Below the pieces are notes generated by a model, which was not told the DNA's origin, searched no databases, and saw only the letters and a program-made list of their open reading frames with translations. A stretch of 64,000 nucleotides of DNA from Gilliamella sp. wkB308 (GTDB taxonomy: Bacteria > Pseudomonadota > Gammaproteobacteria > Enterobacterales > Orbaceae): positions 1-64,000 of the forward strand of contig NZ_LZGN01000034.1 in the NCBI RefSeq assembly GCF_001690185.1. Reading direction: 5' to 3'. Of the stretch, positions 1-13,493 are shown piece after piece (the stretch's first letter is position 1; every line of letters starts with the position of its first letter). The position numbers were made by a program, and so were the translations under genes.

Positions 1-1429
<1,429 letters not shown>

Positions 1430-1564
1430 AAAGTTTGATGCTCAATAACTGTCTCTGACATATTCAAATGAATCTTCAGTGTCACTTATCAAGACTTAAT
1501 TTTTTCAGTCCGTAGACTTTATTCTTTCGTCTCGCAAGTGCCCACACAGATTGTCTGTTTCTTC

Positions 1565-1577
1565 TTTTTAAAGAGCT
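1565..1577 (-). promoter_or_regulatory. boxA-like antitermination element in the rRNA leader
   Basis: The minus strand reads AGCTCTTTAAAAA, close to the enterobacterial rrn leader boxA TGCTCTTTAACAA. It lies between the rRNA promoter and the 16S 5' end, where boxA is expected to recruit NusB/S10 for rRNA antitermination. The assignment rests on motif and position only. Confidence 0.6.
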
Positions 1578-1636
1578 GACAGCTTTTTTACCTTATCAAG
1601 TTTTGTTGATTTAGTTTGCTGTCTCAAGGGTTGCGT

Positions 1637-1665
1637 ATGTTACTCACTTCACTTGATGTCGTCAA
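1637..1665 (-). promoter_or_regulatory. rRNA operon promoter
   Basis: On the minus strand a -35 TTGACG (1660-1665) is followed after 17 nt by a -10 TAACAT (1637-1642), then a GC-containing discriminator (ACGC). Upstream of the -35 is an A/T-tract region (about 1670-1700) resembling an UP element. It lies about 210 nt before the 16S 5' end, a normal leader length. Stringent-type growth-rate control is an inference from the discriminator. Confidence 0.65.
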
Positions 1666-1728
1666 CCCTTATTTTGGTTTTTTTATTATTTTTGGGTCGA
1701 GTGATTGCTTTTTATTCAAAACAAGGCG

Positions 1729-2910
1729 TTATAGTATAAATTTTATCTGATTTGTAACCTGTTTAGCTTTTTCTATCGCATCGTTTATATTATTTGCTCT
1801 TGCTAATGCAACTCCCATTCTTCTTACCCCTTTAACCTCAGGTTTACCAAACAGTCGTAGATCGGTTTGTTCAACGCTTAGTGCTTTGGCCAAATGAATA
1901 TAAGAAACTTGATTTGAGTCACCTTCTACCATTAAAACAGCAGACGCACTCGCCCCATATTGTTCAATCGTTGGAATAGGCAATCCTAAAATAGCTCTTA
2001 CATGTAACGAAAATTCGGATAGATTTTGTGATATTAAAGTCACCATTCCTGTGTCATGAGGACGAGGTGAAATTTCACTAAACCATACTTGATCACCTTT
2101 TACAAATAACTCAACCCCAAATAATCCTCTACCACCTAATGCTTCCGTTATTTTTGATGCAATCTCTTTTGCTAAGTTTAGTGCTTGGGATGACATGTGT
2201 TGTGGTTGCCAAGATTCACGATAATCACCATTTTCTTGTCGATGTCCAATCGGTTCACAATAAGATACGCCATTAATATGTCTTACTGTTAATAAGGTAA
2301 TTTCATAATCAAAATCGATAAAACCTTCAATAATGACTTTACCACTGCCTGCTCGCCCACCTTCTTGAGCATATCGCCATGCAGATTCTAGGCCATTATT
2401 ATTTTGTAATAAAGATTGTCCTTTACCAGATGAACTCATTACAGGTTTAATCAAACAAGGAAAACCAATTTCAGTAACGGCTTTTTCAAACTCTATAAAA
2501 TTTGTCGCAAATCGATAAGGAGAAGTCGGTAATTTTAATTTTTCAGCGGCTAAACGACGAATCCCTTCTCGATCCATCGTTAATTGCGTTGCTTTTGCGG
2601 TAGGAATAACAGTAAAACCTTGTTGTTCTATTTCTACTAATGTATCCGTTGCAATGGCTTCAATTTCTGGCACGATATAATCTGGTTTTTCTTTTTCAAT
2701 TACACTTTTTAGCTCATGACCGTTTAACATGTCGATAATATAGTAACGATGCGCAACTTGCATTGCAGGTGCGTTGGCATAACGATCAACGGCAATCACC
2801 TCACAACCAAACCGCTGTAATTCAATAGCAACCTCTTTAGCCAGTTCACCTGCACCACAAATTAAGACTTTCGTCGCCGTTACCGATAATGGCGTTCCTA
2901 TTTTAGACAT
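1729..2910 (-). CDS. purT: Formate-dependent phosphoribosylglycinamide formyltransferase (GAR transformylase 2)
   Basis: PurT converts GAR to formyl-GAR using formate and ATP, an alternative to folate-dependent PurN in purine synthesis. The 393-aa product aligns end to end with E. coli PurT (392 aa). It has an N-terminal dinucleotide-like fold ([15 protein letters not shown]), an ATP-grasp core with [11 protein letters not shown], and the metal/phosphate region [18 protein letters not shown]. The ATG at 2910 is chosen because GAGG lies 5 nt upstream; an in-frame GTG further up (2925) would add five unsupported residues. It is next to purA, so two purine genes are adjacent, separated by a terminator. 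Confidence 0.96.
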   Translation of the reverse strand: MSKIGTPLSVTATKVLICGAGELAKEVAIELQRFGCEVIAVDRYANAPAMQVAHRYYIIDMLNGHELKSVIEKEKPDYIVPEIEAIATDTLVEIEQQGFTVIPTAKATQLTMDREGIRRLAAEKLKLPTSPYRFATNFIEFEKAVTEIGFPCLIKPVMSSSGKGQSLLQNNNGLESAWRYAQEGGRAGSGKVIIEGFIDFDYEITLLTVRHINGVSYCEPIGHRQENGDYRESWQPQHMSSQALNLAKEIASKITEALGGRGLFGVELFVKGDQVWFSEISPRPHDTGMVTLISQNLSEFSLHVRAILGLPIPTIEQYGASASAVLMVEGDSNQVSYIHLAKALSVEQTDLRLFGKPEVKGVRRMGVALARANNINDAIEKAKQVTNQIKFIL

Positions 2911-2947
2911 ACTTTCCTCAACCACAATTATTTATTTGCAAAAACAA

Positions 2948-2972
2948 AAAATCGGGATAATTTCCCGATTTT
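2948..2972 (-). terminator. Rho-independent terminator after purA
   Basis: A perfect 10-bp stem (AAAATCGGGA / TCCCGATTTT) with a 5-nt loop is flanked by A and T runs on both sides, so it can work in either direction. It lies between purA and purT on the minus strand and would separate the two units. Confidence 0.8.
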
Positions 2973-2985
2973 TATTAATTTATTA

Positions 2986-4290
<1,305 letters not shown>

Positions 4291-4302
4291 TTACTCATTC
4301 TG

Positions 4303-5250
4303 TTAGTTATTAGATTTTAATTTCATGTATTGAAAAAATTCACTATCTGGACTAATGACCATTACATCATTACCAGAAAAACTTTGTTCATAAGCTTTTA
4401 AGCTTCGAATAAAACTAAAAAATTCTCTATCCTTACCAAAAGCATCCGCATAAAGTTTAGCTGCAACGGCATCACCTTCACCACGAATCGCACGTGATTG
4501 ACGTTCAGCTTCCGAAAGTATTTTTGTTTCTTGTAATGTCGCATCTGCTCTAGTCTCTTCGGCTTTTCTCACACCTTCAAAACGCTTATCTCGTGCAATA
4601 ACTTCACGTTCAGCTCGCATTCTGGCATAGATAGAACCAGAAACTTCAGCAGGAAAGTTAATTTGCTTAATTCGCACATCGATAACTTCAACACCAAATG
4701 CACGTAAGCTTGTTTTATTACTTTCTATTTCTTTATGTTCATCCGATGATACATTTTCAGTTACTTCTTGAACACCGCCATTTAGCGCATCTTTAACGCG
4801 ATTCATCAAAGAATTACGAGATTGTGTATCCGCATTAGAATCATTGATAATATCTTTATTACTTAATTTACCAATCTCAGCACGTAAACGACCGTTTAGT
4901 CTTGCTAATAATAAGTCTTCAACATTATTACCACCAGCGACTGTTTCATAATAACGATTGAAATCAATAATTTTCCATTGCACAAAATAGTCGACGATTA
5001 ATTCTTTCTTTTGCACATTAAAAAATCGTTGTTCTTTATTGTTATTAGAGCTATTAGTCGTTTGAATTTTGGCATCAATTACTTTAACTGTATCCATGCC
5101 CGGGATTTTAAAATGTAAACCAGGCTCAGATAATCCAATGATTTTATTGAATCTTAAAACAACACCTCGTGTACCTTCTTCAATAACATAAACGCTTGAA
5201 ATATATACACCTATTAATATTAAAACTATAGGAATTAATAATTTTCGCAT
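4303..5250 (-). CDS. hflC: HflC, SPFH/band-7 membrane protein of the HflKC complex
   Basis: HflC and HflK form a large inner-membrane complex that encloses FtsH and modulates its protease activity; the bulk lies in the periplasm. The 315-aa protein has one N-terminal membrane segment (about 4-20), then a band-7 domain (EEGTRGVVLRFNKI onward) and an Ala/Arg/Glu-rich coiled coil (about 205-265) typical of SPFH proteins. It is 10 nt downstream of hflK in the same operon. E. coli HflC is 334 aa. Confidence 0.96.
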   Translation of the reverse strand: MRKLLIPIVLILIGVYISSVYVIEEGTRGVVLRFNKIIGLSEPGLHFKIPGMDTVKVIDAKIQTTNSSNNNKEQRFFNVQKKELIVDYFVQWKIIDFNRYYETVAGGNNVEDLLLARLNGRLRAEIGKLSNKDIINDSNADTQSRNSLMNRVKDALNGGVQEVTENVSSDEHKEIESNKTSLRAFGVEVIDVRIKQINFPAEVSGSIYARMRAEREVIARDKRFEGVRKAEETRADATLQETKILSEAERQSRAIRGEGDAVAAKLYADAFGKDREFFSFIRSLKAYEQSFSGNDVMVISPDSEFFQYMKLKSNN

Positions 5251-5260
5251 AATTTTCTCC

Positions 5261-6466
5261 TTAACGTCCCATAGTCCGCGTAGTATTTCTTACGCTGTTT
5301 GAGTTATTGTTACTGTTATTTGCTTTTGGTGATTCAGATGCCGTTTGAGACTGATTTTTTACGGCATCAGAAGAAGACACATTAAAATTATAATCACTAG
5401 TGATACTTGATGATGTTGATGGATTAGAATTTGTCATTTCTTTATTTTGAAATAACTTTTCTAAAGGTAATACCATAATGTTACCACTTTTATCATTAAC
5501 AATGACTTTATTGGTTTTGGTTAATACTCTTTCCATTGTTTCAATATACAAACGTTCTTTAGTGATTTCAGGAGCTGCTTTATATTGAGGTAGGATTTTT
5601 TCGAAGCGCGCAACATCACCCGCTGCTTCAAGTTCAACACGGACTTTATAAGCATTAGCATCGGCCAAAATTCTCGCTGAGCGACCTTCTGCTTGTTGCA
5701 CAATTTGGACTTTATCTGCTTCAGCCTTTTTAATTTCACGCTCACTATCACCTTGAGCACGAATAGCATCATCATAAGCATCTTGAACTTCATCTGGTGG
5801 ACGCGCTACTTGGAAGTTCAAATCAACAATATTTATACCCATATCATAATGCGTAATCACATTGACTAATTCATCTTTAGTACTACTTTCAAGTACAGAG
5901 CGTCCATCTGAAATAATTGCGTCAATATTTGAACTACCGACAGCGGTTCTAAGTGCACTATCAGCCGCTTGTCGCAGACTATCTTCTACATTTGTGACAT
6001 TGAATAAATATTTTAGAGGATTATTAATACGATATTGTACGTTCATCTCAACAAACACTAGATTTTCACCTGTCGTGACGATAAATCCTTTTACATTGAA
6101 ATTTTTAGTACCTTGAGTATCAACAGGATAAACTTTGTCTACTAATGGTATTCTCCAATTCAATCCGGGTTGAATAATTTCAGGTTGAACTTGACCAAAA
6201 CGAGTAATTACACCACGTTGGCTTTGATTTATGGTGTAAAAACCACTTGCCCCCCAGATAAGGAGTAAAATGATAAGTATGACAACAATAATGACACTTA
6301 GCGGAAATTTATTAGCCGAAGATCCGCCATTGTTGCCTGAATTACCTTTTTTTAAGAGGTCATTAATTTTATCAAAAAAACCGCCGGATAAGTTAGATGG
6401 TTTTTTATTATTATTACCCCATGGATCGTTATCTTGTCCGTTATTGCCGGGCTGATTCCACGCCAT
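5261..6466 (-). CDS. hflK: HflK, SPFH/band-7 membrane protein of the HflKC complex
   Basis: Partner of HflC in the FtsH-modulating complex. The 401-aa protein has a Gly/Asn-rich cytoplasmic N-terminus (MAWNQPGNNGQDNDPWG, like E. coli HflK), a membrane helix (about 55-75), a band-7 domain, a charged coiled coil (about 230-290) and a Ser/Asn-rich low-complexity C-terminus (about 345-401). It is 23 nt downstream of hflX and directly upstream of hflC. Confidence 0.96.
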   Translation of the reverse strand: MAWNQPGNNGQDNDPWGNNNKKPSNLSGGFFDKINDLLKKGNSGNNGGSSANKFPLSVIIVVILIILLLIWGASGFYTINQSQRGVITRFGQVQPEIIQPGLNWRIPLVDKVYPVDTQGTKNFNVKGFIVTTGENLVFVEMNVQYRINNPLKYLFNVTNVEDSLRQAADSALRTAVGSSNIDAIISDGRSVLESSTKDELVNVITHYDMGINIVDLNFQVARPPDEVQDAYDDAIRAQGDSEREIKKAEADKVQIVQQAEGRSARILADANAYKVRVELEAAGDVARFEKILPQYKAAPEITKERLYIETMERVLTKTNKVIVNDKSGNIMVLPLEKLFQNKEMTNSNPSTSSSITSDYNFNVSSSDAVKNQSQTASESPKANNSNNNSNSVRNTTRTMGR

Positions 6467-6489
6467 ATTTTATATGCTCCATTAAACAA

Positions 6490-7785
6490 TTAGTTGTTAT
6501 TTTGCGTATTGATTAAGTATAACAGATCTGGCTCTTGTTTACACAAACGGTTCCATTCAATTGCAGGCATTCTTACATCTAAATGGAAGCTACCATCGCT
6601 ATTAATTACTTCGTGTTCAACTGCATTTAGCTGATATAGACGGCTTCTTAGTTTTGCTAAATGAATTGGTAAGTTTAATTGGCAAACTTGAATTTGCCTA
6701 GCAAGTCTTTCTGTTAATGCCGTAAATAAGAGATCTAATCCTAAACCATTTTCAGCAGAAATCCAAACACGAATTGGTACACCATTTGAATCACGATCAA
6801 TACTTGGCTGTTTATCTTCGATTAAATCAATTTTATTCATGACTAATAATGTTGGAATTTCATCAGCGTCTATTTCCAACAAAACCTCATCAACCGCTTG
6901 CATGTTATCTAAAAAGTTGGGATCAGCGGCATCAACAATATGTAATAATAAAGCTGCTTCTTGAGTTTCAAGCAAGGTTGCTTTAAATGCAGCAATAAGA
7001 TCATGCGGTAAATGGCGTATAAAACCAACCGTGTCAGCCAGCACGACTTCACCTACATCATCAACAACTATTCGGCGTAAAGTTGGATCAAGTGTTGCAA
7101 ATAATTGATCTGCGGCATAAACATCCGCATGTGTTAATGTATTAAACAGTGTTGATTTACCGGCATTAGTATAACCCACTAAAGATATAGTCGGAATATC
7201 TGCTTTATTTCGAGATTGTCTGTTTTGATTGCGCTGTTTTTCAACTTTGGCAAGTTTAGATAAGATTAATTGAATACGATGACGAATTAATCGTCTATCG
7301 GTTTCTAATTGAGTTTCACCTGGACCTCTTAACCCAATTCCCCCTTTTTGTCGCTCAAGATGAGTCCAACCACGAACTAAACGTGTCGATAAATACTGTA
7401 ATTGAGCTAATTCAACTTGTAATTTTCCTTCATGGGTTCTTGCGCGTTGTGCAAAAATATCAAGAATCAATCCAGTTCTATCGATAACACGACATTCACA
7501 CAATTTTTCGAGGTTTCGTTCTTGGGTAGGCGTTAGGGTATGATTGACTAAAATAACAGAGGCATCTAATTCTTTCACTTTTTGAGCAATTTCAATAGCT
7601 TTACCTTCACCAATAAAATATTTGGCTTGAGGCAACTTTCTTGAAGTTGTCACGATATCGAGAATATCTATCTGAGCTGAAGAAACTAATATTTCAAACT
7701 CTTTAAGATCCTCAATATCGCTTTCTTTAGGAAAGAACACATGCACTAATAAGGCGGATTCACCACCTTTATATCGTTCAAACAA
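6490..7785 (-). CDS. hflX: GTPase HflX, ribosome-associated
   Basis: HflX is a translational GTPase that binds 50S/70S ribosomes and rescues stalled or heat-damaged ribosomes. The 431-aa protein has the HflX N-terminal domain with the linker motif [13 protein letters not shown] and a G domain with GYTNAGKST (G1), DTVGF (G3) and NKID (G4). Translation starts at TTG (7785): the N-terminus MFERYKGGE matches E. coli MFDRYDAGE, and GGAGAG lies 6 nt upstream. The gene sits between hfq and hflK as in enterics, with a 21-nt gap to hfq. Confidence 0.97.
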   Translation of the reverse strand: MFERYKGGESALLVHVFFPKESDIEDLKEFEILVSSAQIDILDIVTTSRKLPQAKYFIGEGKAIEIAQKVKELDASVILVNHTLTPTQERNLEKLCECRVIDRTGLILDIFAQRARTHEGKLQVELAQLQYLSTRLVRGWTHLERQKGGIGLRGPGETQLETDRRLIRHRIQLILSKLAKVEKQRNQNRQSRNKADIPTISLVGYTNAGKSTLFNTLTHADVYAADQLFATLDPTLRRIVVDDVGEVVLADTVGFIRHLPHDLIAAFKATLLETQEAALLLHIVDAADPNFLDNMQAVDEVLLEIDADEIPTLLVMNKIDLIEDKQPSIDRDSNGVPIRVWISAENGLGLDLLFTALTERLARQIQVCQLNLPIHLAKLRSRLYQLNAVEHEVINSDGSFHLDVRMPAIEWNRLCKQEPDLLYLINTQNNN

Positions 7786-7806
7786 TCGAACTCTCCACTG
7801 AATTTA

Positions 7807-8052
7807 TCAGCTTTCAGCTTCCTCTTCAGGCTGAGATACCAACCCTGAAATAGGTCTTGATGGTACGACTGTTGAAATAGCATGTTTGTAAACCATTTGG
7901 CTTACCGTATTCTTTAATAAAATAACAAATTGATCGAATGATTCAATTTGACCTTGTAATTTGATCCCGTTGACTAAATAAATTGAGACAGGAATATGCT
8001 CGCGACGAAGCAAATTTAAATAAGGATCTTGTAATGACTGCCCTTTTGACAT
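7807..8052 (-). CDS. hfq: RNA chaperone Hfq
   Basis: Hfq forms a hexameric ring that pairs small RNAs with mRNAs. The Sm core (residues 1-70) is almost identical to E. coli, including the proximal-face residues around QDPYLN and [13 protein letters not shown]. The product is only 81 aa against 102 in E. coli: the disordered tail is about 11 residues but still ends in acidic residues (EEEAES), the part known to assist RNA release. A GGAT-type RBS precedes the ATG. Its presence supports a working sRNA network, relevant to the RNA-like elements at 20.5-21.2 kb. Confidence 0.98.
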   Translation of the reverse strand: MSKGQSLQDPYLNLLRREHIPVSIYLVNGIKLQGQIESFDQFVILLKNTVSQMVYKHAISTVVPSRPISGLVSQPEEEAES

Positions 8053-8344
8053 GAGTTTATCCTTTATAGATGAAATAATAATGAAGATAAAATAATTGTA
8101 AATGCAAAAAATAATAGTATTTAATGCGACATAAGATACTTCTGTATTATCAAAATAACATAAAAAGCATCGCTATAAAACTAACGAAAAGCGATTAATG
8201 CACAAATAACTAAAATTTTAATGTATTTAAACTAAAAAATACAAAAATTATACCGAATCTTGACAATTATCCAAAAAATTTTAAGAAAATGCAATTTTCT
8301 ATTCTAACTTAAAAGGTTAAAAAAGAAAATTAAAACAATTGACA
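8053..8344. other. Gene-free AT-rich region between miaA and hfq
   Basis: About 290 bp of very AT-rich sequence with no convincing ORF. It must hold the hfq promoter on the minus strand, since an RBS (AAAGGAT) sits next to the hfq ATG. I could not single out one promoter from several A/T-rich hexamers, and I see no clear terminator for miaA within it. Confidence 0.5.
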
Positions 8345-9256
8345 TCATTCTATTTTTTGGAAAACAGAATCCATATTATCCCCATTTAACCATGTGATTG
8401 GTTGCTTCCAGCCCCTGAGCCAGGTAATCTGTCTTTTCGCTAATTGCCGTGTGGCACAAATCCCTTTAAAGACCATTTCATCATAACTTATTTCACCACT
8501 TAAATATTCCCACATTTGACGATAACCGACACAACGTATAGAAGGTAAATTTGGATGTAAATCTCCACGTTCCATTAATCGTTTAACTTCATCTTCAAAG
8601 CCGAGTTCTAACATTTGTAAAAAACGTTGTTCTATACGTTGATGCAACTCCGCTCTATCTGGTGGCATGATGGCAAATTGCATAATATTGTAAGGTAATA
8701 GTTCACCACTATGTTGTGTCAATTCAGTTAAACTTTTTCCGGAAATTAAATAAACTTCCAAAGCACGATTAAGACGCTGTGGATCATTAGGATGAATTCG
8801 ACTTGCCGAAACGGGATCGACTTTTTTTAACTCTTCGTGAATCGATTGCCAACCATATTTATTGGCTTTTTCTTCAATTTGCTGACGTATTTCACTATTC
8901 GCTGCTGGCAGAGGTGAAAGCCCCTCAATTAAAGCTTTGAAATAGAGCATCGTTCCCCCCACTAATAGTGGAATTCGACCATTATTCAAGGTGTTTTCAA
9001 TTGCTGAAATCGCATCAGATCGAAAATTTGCAGCAGAATAACTTTCAGATGGATCGCAGATATCAATCAATTTATGAGGATATTTTTGTAATTCGGATTG
9101 TGTAGGTTTTGCTGTGCCAATATTCATTCCACGATAAATAAGCGCAGAATCCACACTAATTATATCGATAGGATAACGATCATAAAGCGCCATAGCAAAG
9201 GCCGTTTTACCTGATGCAGTGGGCCCCATTAACGAAATAATTTTTGGTTTACTCAT
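8345..9256 (-). CDS. miaA: tRNA dimethylallyltransferase MiaA
   Basis: MiaA adds the isopentenyl group to A37 of tRNAs reading UNN codons, the substrate later thiolated and methylated by MiaB (21.5 kb here). The 303-aa protein has the P-loop [11 protein letters not shown] (about 11-21), the [16 protein letters not shown] motif, and the [17 protein letters not shown] and [16 protein letters not shown] regions typical of the family. Its start overlaps the mutL stop by 4 nt (ATGA), so it is translationally coupled in the mutL-miaA operon. Confidence 0.97.
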   Translation of the reverse strand: MSKPKIISLMGPTASGKTAFAMALYDRYPIDIISVDSALIYRGMNIGTAKPTQSELQKYPHKLIDICDPSESYSAANFRSDAISAIENTLNNGRIPLLVGGTMLYFKALIEGLSPLPAANSEIRQQIEEKANKYGWQSIHEELKKVDPVSASRIHPNDPQRLNRALEVYLISGKSLTELTQHSGELLPYNIMQFAIMPPDRAELHQRIEQRFLQMLELGFEDEVKRLMERGDLHPNLPSIRCVGYRQMWEYLSGEISYDEMVFKGICATRQLAKRQITWLRGWKQPITWLNGDNMDSVFQKIE

Positions 9257-11124
9257 AATAAAATTGATTGGGTAATAGTTTGAATATCAATAGTGTATAA
9301 AAACGTTTCTTGATCTAACAGTTTAATATCTATCTGTTCTAATTGAGCAAGCAATTGAATTACGTTAGCTACACTCCAACTAACCATACTGTTATCTTCG
9401 CATTCAATAGCTAACCAACTGGCAATTTGAGTAGGATCGATAGTTGTATTTTCAGCTGATAAAAAAGTAATTAAAGCTGGTAATAACTGTTGCCAATTTG
9501 TCGTACGTAACATTTTAGGAACGTTTTGCAAATGTAATTTTGCTTTTTCAAAATAAAAATCAAAGCCTAAAAAGGTTAATTGTGCCTTATAGTGAGTTAG
9601 AACTTGCTCTTCTTTGCGATTAATTAAAATGGTTAATGGAATCAGTAGTTTTTCAGATTCTTGCGATAATAATTTAATCGCATTCACTTTTTGCTTTGCA
9701 ACAGCTAGCTTCATTAACATTAGTTTTTGCTCACTGTCTTCGTATTTTTCAAGTAATGCGATATCGGGTTGAATAACAGTTAAAACTCGACCAAATTGCA
9801 CTAATGATGAACTATCAAATTGGTGTTGTAATGATGACTGTAAAGGTGTTGTTCGTTTCGGGAATAAAGTTTCAATCACCGCTTTTTGTGGTTCAGTAAT
9901 GTGATGTTCCTGTGGTAAATCAATCTGTTGTTTTTGTTTTTGATTCTGACTGTTTTGCTGGGCATCAACATTAACAAGTTGTCCGTACAGTGCATTATTT
10001 TCTTTTACATTATTGGTTATCTTTTGAGGAAATGGCTTATTGGTAGAATAAGATGTCAGGTTAGTTTGTCGATTAAAAATGTTATCACCCGCCGCTTGTC
10101 TATTCGGTGTAATAGCGATTTTAGTTTGATTATCCTCTAAAGGTAATATGGATTCAACTGACGACTCCAATGCCATAACAATAGTTTGATAAACAAAATC
10201 ATGAACAAGTCTAGCCTCATGAAAACGAACTTCATGTTTAGCTGGATGAACATTCACATCAACTTGCTTTGGATCAAGCTGTAAAAATACAACATAACTT
10301 TGTTGTTCATTTGTACGACTTACATAAGCTTGCCGTAAAGCGTGATTAAGTAATTTATCTTTAATTACGCGCCCGTTAACATAAAAATATTGTAGATCGC
10401 TTACTTGACTACTTGCAACCCATCCTTGAATCAACAAATCATCATGTTGCCAATCTAACTTGACTGCTTTTTGAATGAAAGCACGTCCACACACTGATTC
10501 AACGCGCTTGTCTAACTCAGATGCACGATATTGTTTAACTAATTTACCATTATGTTGCAAGTTAAATGTCACATCAGGACGCGCCAACGCAATACGTCTG
10601 ATAAACTCTTCAATATGCATAAATTCTGTTTTTTCGGTTTTCAAAAAGCGACGTCTAGCAGGTGTATTATAAAATAGATCCAATACTTCAACTGTTGAAC
10701 CCACTGGATGTGCTGCAGGTTTAATGGTGGGGGACATATCACGACCTTCAGCATAAACTTGCCAGGCTTCAGATTGTTCAGCAGTACGAGAAGTTAAAGT
10801 TAATCGAGAAACTGAACTGATACTAGCAAGCGCTTCTCCTCTAAATCCAAGACTTACAATCGCTTCCAAGTCATCTAAAGTATTAATTTTGCTGGTTGCA
10901 TGACGAGCTAACGCTAAGGCTAATTCACTTTTATTAATTCCACAACCATTATCTCGAACGCGGATTAATTTACATCCACCCTGTTCCAAATCAATATCAA
11001 TTTGCGTACTACCAGCATCTAAACTATTTTCAATTAATTCTTTAATAACCGACGCCGGACGCTCTACCACTTCGCCAGCTGCAATTTGATTTGCTAACTG
11101 AGGTGATAGAATATGAATAGCCAT
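9253..11124 (-). CDS. mutL: DNA mismatch repair protein MutL
   Basis: MutL links MutS mismatch recognition to MutH and UvrD. The 623-aa protein (E. coli 615) has the GHKL ATPase N-domain with [18 protein letters not shown] and [10 protein letters not shown], a central Gln/Asn-rich linker (about 335-430) and a C-terminal dimerisation domain. No DQHA(X)2E(X)4E endonuclease motif is seen, consistent with the Dam/MutH-type pathway and with a GATC-rich origin in the same window. The ATG shares one base with the upstream amiB stop. Confidence 0.97.
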   Translation of the reverse strand: MAIHILSPQLANQIAAGEVVERPASVIKELIENSLDAGSTQIDIDLEQGGCKLIRVRDNGCGINKSELALALARHATSKINTLDDLEAIVSLGFRGEALASISSVSRLTLTSRTAEQSEAWQVYAEGRDMSPTIKPAAHPVGSTVEVLDLFYNTPARRRFLKTEKTEFMHIEEFIRRIALARPDVTFNLQHNGKLVKQYRASELDKRVESVCGRAFIQKAVKLDWQHDDLLIQGWVASSQVSDLQYFYVNGRVIKDKLLNHALRQAYVSRTNEQQSYVVFLQLDPKQVDVNVHPAKHEVRFHEARLVHDFVYQTIVMALESSVESILPLEDNQTKIAITPNRQAAGDNIFNRQTNLTSYSTNKPFPQKITNNVKENNALYGQLVNVDAQQNSQNQKQKQQIDLPQEHHITEPQKAVIETLFPKRTTPLQSSLQHQFDSSSLVQFGRVLTVIQPDIALLEKYEDSEQKLMLMKLAVAKQKVNAIKLLSQESEKLLIPLTILINRKEEQVLTHYKAQLTFLGFDFYFEKAKLHLQNVPKMLRTTNWQQLLPALITFLSAENTTIDPTQIASWLAIECEDNSMVSWSVANVIQLLAQLEQIDIKLLDQETFLYTIDIQTITQSILL

Positions 11125-11894
11125 TAATGTCTTTCTCCAAATTTAGGATTTTGCTTTACATAATTTTTTATACCTAGATAAATTGCTTTGGCAATTTTAT
11201 CTTGATGCGCACTACTACCAATTAATTTTTCTTCGCCCACATTTGATATAAAACCAACTTCAATTAAAATTGATGGAATATCTGGGGATCGCAATACACC
11301 TAAACTTGCATGCTCAGGTTTATTTTTATGCAATTTGATTGTACCATTCATCGCTTTTAACACTTGTGTCGCTAACTCATAGCCTACACGTTGTGAATAA
11401 GAAAATTGCAAATCAAGTACCGCTTGACTTAAATGAGCATCATGTCCATCGCTTAGTGCATCACCTGCGCCACCTAATAATTGTGACTGTTTTTCCTCTT
11501 GCTCAATCCAACGACCAAGTTCAGTATCAGCTCGCTTAGTTGATAATACCCACACTGAGGCACCAGTAGCACTACGATTCGGCGCTGCATCAGCATGAAT
11601 TGATATAAGCAAATTAGCTTTACTATTACGCGCAATCTCTGAACGTTTGGATACCGAAATAAAATTATCACTCGTTCGAGTTAATACACCTTTAAATTTT
11701 GGATCGCTATTGAGTAACGTAGTCAGTTTTTTAGCAATAGAAAGGGTTACGGTCTTTTCATATAATTTATTTTTACCTATCGCACCTGAATCTTTGCCAC
11801 CATGTCCTGCATCAACAGCAATCACCACTTTAGCAGCATAAGCAGAACTGCAAAGCAACAATAACATCATAAAAGTAAATAGTTTTTTCATCAT
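11124..11894 (-). CDS. amiB: N-acetylmuramoyl-L-alanine amidase, AmiB position, minimal form
   Basis: A zinc amidase that cleaves septal peptidoglycan. The 256-aa protein has a signal peptide (about 1-20, cleaved after AYA) followed immediately by an Amidase_3 domain with [11 protein letters not shown] (Zn His), the KLYEKT glutamate, SIHADA (Zn His) and the catalytic IEVGFISN. The insert around residues 130-165 matches the regulatory helix region of EnvC/NlpD-controlled amidases. Synteny (tsaE-amiB-mutL) marks it as AmiB, but it lacks the AMIN and LysM domains of E. coli AmiB (445 aa). Its ATG overlaps the tsaE stop (ATGA). Confidence 0.9.
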   Translation of the reverse strand: MMKKLFTFMMLLLLCSSAYAAKVVIAVDAGHGGKDSGAIGKNKLYEKTVTLSIAKKLTTLLNSDPKFKGVLTRTSDNFISVSKRSEIARNSKANLLISIHADAAPNRSATGASVWVLSTKRADTELGRWIEQEEKQSQLLGGAGDALSDGHDAHLSQAVLDLQFSYSQRVGYELATQVLKAMNGTIKLHKNKPEHASLGVLRSPDIPSILIEVGFISNVGEEKLIGSSAHQDKIAKAIYLGIKNYVKQNPKFGERH

Positions 11895-12376
11895 GTATTC
11901 GCTAAGTGTAGTTGATTAATAATAGCTTGACCTTTTTCCGTTTTTGCCAATAAAGTTGCTGTGCGTTCAAGTTTTAAATAGCTTAAATGAACTTCGATAT
12001 CTGCAATTGGCAAAATGCCTTGTGCTTGCTGTGGCCACTCTATTAAAGAAATAGATCGCGAAGCAAAATATTCACGAATCCCCATAAACTCAAGTTCTTC
12101 TGGATCATAAAGCCTATATAAGTCGAAATGATAAACCGAAAATTCATCAAATTGATATGATTCCACTAAGGTATAAGTTGGACTTTTTACATTACCAACA
12201 TGCCCTAATTGTTGTAAAAAACCACGACTAAATGTTGTTTTTCCAGCACCAAGCTCACCAATTAAATAAATGACTATTGTACTATTATTATTCAATAAAT
12301 AACTTAAACACTGCTTTGCTAACTGCTTTCCAAAGAAGATGGTTTGTTGTTCGTCGGCTAAAATAATAGGTTTCAT
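11891..12376 (-). CDS. tsaE: tRNA threonylcarbamoyladenosine biosynthesis ATPase TsaE
   Basis: TsaE is the ATPase that works with TsaB/TsaD to make t6A37 in ANN-decoding tRNAs. The 161-aa protein has Walker [16 protein letters not shown] and the family motifs SPTYTLVE and YHFDLYRL. It is the first gene of the tsaE-amiB-mutL-miaA run on the minus strand. TsaC, which makes the threonylcarbamoyl-AMP intermediate, is encoded 550 bp away on the other strand. Confidence 0.97.
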   Translation of the reverse strand: MKPIILADEQQTIFFGKQLAKQCLSYLLNNNSTIVIYLIGELGAGKTTFSRGFLQQLGHVGNVKSPTYTLVESYQFDEFSVYHFDLYRLYDPEELEFMGIREYFASRSISLIEWPQQAQGILPIADIEVHLSYLKLERTATLLAKTEKGQAIINQLHLANT

Positions 12377-12509
12377 AACGGATATTTTGCTTAATAAATA
12401 GTTGTTATTATATACTAATAACCTTTAAAGATGTACTAACCAAAATGAACTCAATTTTTGAGTGAATTTTAACTTTAATATCATGTCTTGACATAATAAG
12501 TGAAAAAAC

Positions 12510-12791
12510 ATGCTACATACTATTTCAACGGATAACCAATCAATAATCGATCCACAACTTATCTGTGCCCAAGATGCGGTCTTATTTTGGCAAAATGGCG
12601 TATTTGTTGCGTTACAAAATACTCCTGTGCTTAATGCTATTTTAGAAAAAACTCAACATTGTTATATTTTAGATAATGATATAACAGCGCGTGGACTTGA
12701 TCCGTTTATTGATAAAAGATTGCATATCATTAATATGCAACAGATGGTTGAATTAACCGTTCAATATTTTCCCCAAATGAATTGGCAATAA
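12510..12791 (+). CDS. tusB: TusB/DsrH-like sulfur-relay subunit
   Basis: TusB is one subunit of the TusBCD heterohexamer that passes sulfur from TusA to TusE/MnmA for 2-thiolation of U34. The 93-aa protein shows the family features: MLHT start, a DAVLFWQNGVFVAL segment, D-x-x-ARGL and a C-terminal LTVQYFPQMNW. The usual upstream partners tusD and tusC are absent: the preceding gene is divergent tsaE, 133 bp away. The partners may lie elsewhere in the genome. The family call is good; function without partners is uncertain. Confidence 0.85.
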   Translation: MLHTISTDNQSIIDPQLICAQDAVLFWQNGVFVALQNTPVLNAILEKTQHCYILDNDITARGLDPFIDKRLHIINMQQMVELTVQYFPQMNWQ

Positions 12792-12925
12792 TCAAGTAAC
12801 CTTGTTAACTTTGATTTTTACTTCCTGTATCAACAATATTTCAAAATAGACAGAGCCAATTTGCAATTCAATACACCTCGGTTTAATATGATTTTCATAT
12901 CCTATAATTCTATATCCAACTGTAA

Positions 12926-13489
12926 ATGGTAAATTTATTATCAATAAAAGAAATTAATGGCTTGCTAAAAAAAGGCGAAGTTGTTGCTTATCCAACCGAA
13001 TCCGTTTTTGGATTGGGATGCGATCCTGATTGTCAAACCGCAGTAATGAAACTGCTTGATTTAAAACGCCGTCCCATTGAAAAAGGGTTAATTCTCATTG
13101 CCAGCCATTATGATCAACTTATCCCTTACATCGATGAGTCAGCACTGACCTATCAACAAAAACAGTTAGCTCATGCCAGTTGGCCAGGTGCAGTTACATG
13201 GATTTTTCCTAAGAATAAAAATACCCCACAGTTTTTAACCGGTCAATTTGATTCGATTGCAGTACGTGTTACTGATCATCCATTGGTATGTACATTATGC
13301 GACCTATTTGGTAAACCTTTAGTTTCAACAAGTGCTAATCTTTCAAATTATCCGCCTTGTTTTACCGCAAACGAAGTGGCATTACAATTTGGTGAACAGT
13401 TTCCTATATTACAAGGTGAAACAGGACACAGGGCTTCACCTTCTGAAATTAGGGATATAAAAACCGGCCAAATAATACGACAAGGTTAG
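12926..13489 (+). CDS. tsaC: Threonylcarbamoyl-AMP synthase TsaC (YrdC family)
   Basis: TsaC makes threonylcarbamoyl-AMP from threonine, bicarbonate and ATP, the first step of t6A formation. The 187-aa protein has the YrdC core: [38 protein letters not shown], the IAVRVTDHP segment and [10 protein letters not shown]. The length matches E. coli TsaC (190 aa), without the extra C-terminal Sua5 domain. It is 4 nt upstream of anmK and likely co-transcribed with it. Confidence 0.96.
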   Translation: MVNLLSIKEINGLLKKGEVVAYPTESVFGLGCDPDCQTAVMKLLDLKRRPIEKGLILIASHYDQLIPYIDESALTYQQKQLAHASWPGAVTWIFPKNKNTPQFLTGQFDSIAVRVTDHPLVCTLCDLFGKPLVSTSANLSNYPPCFTANEVALQFGEQFPILQGETGHRASPSEIRDIKTGQIIRQG

Positions 13490-13493
13490 TATT

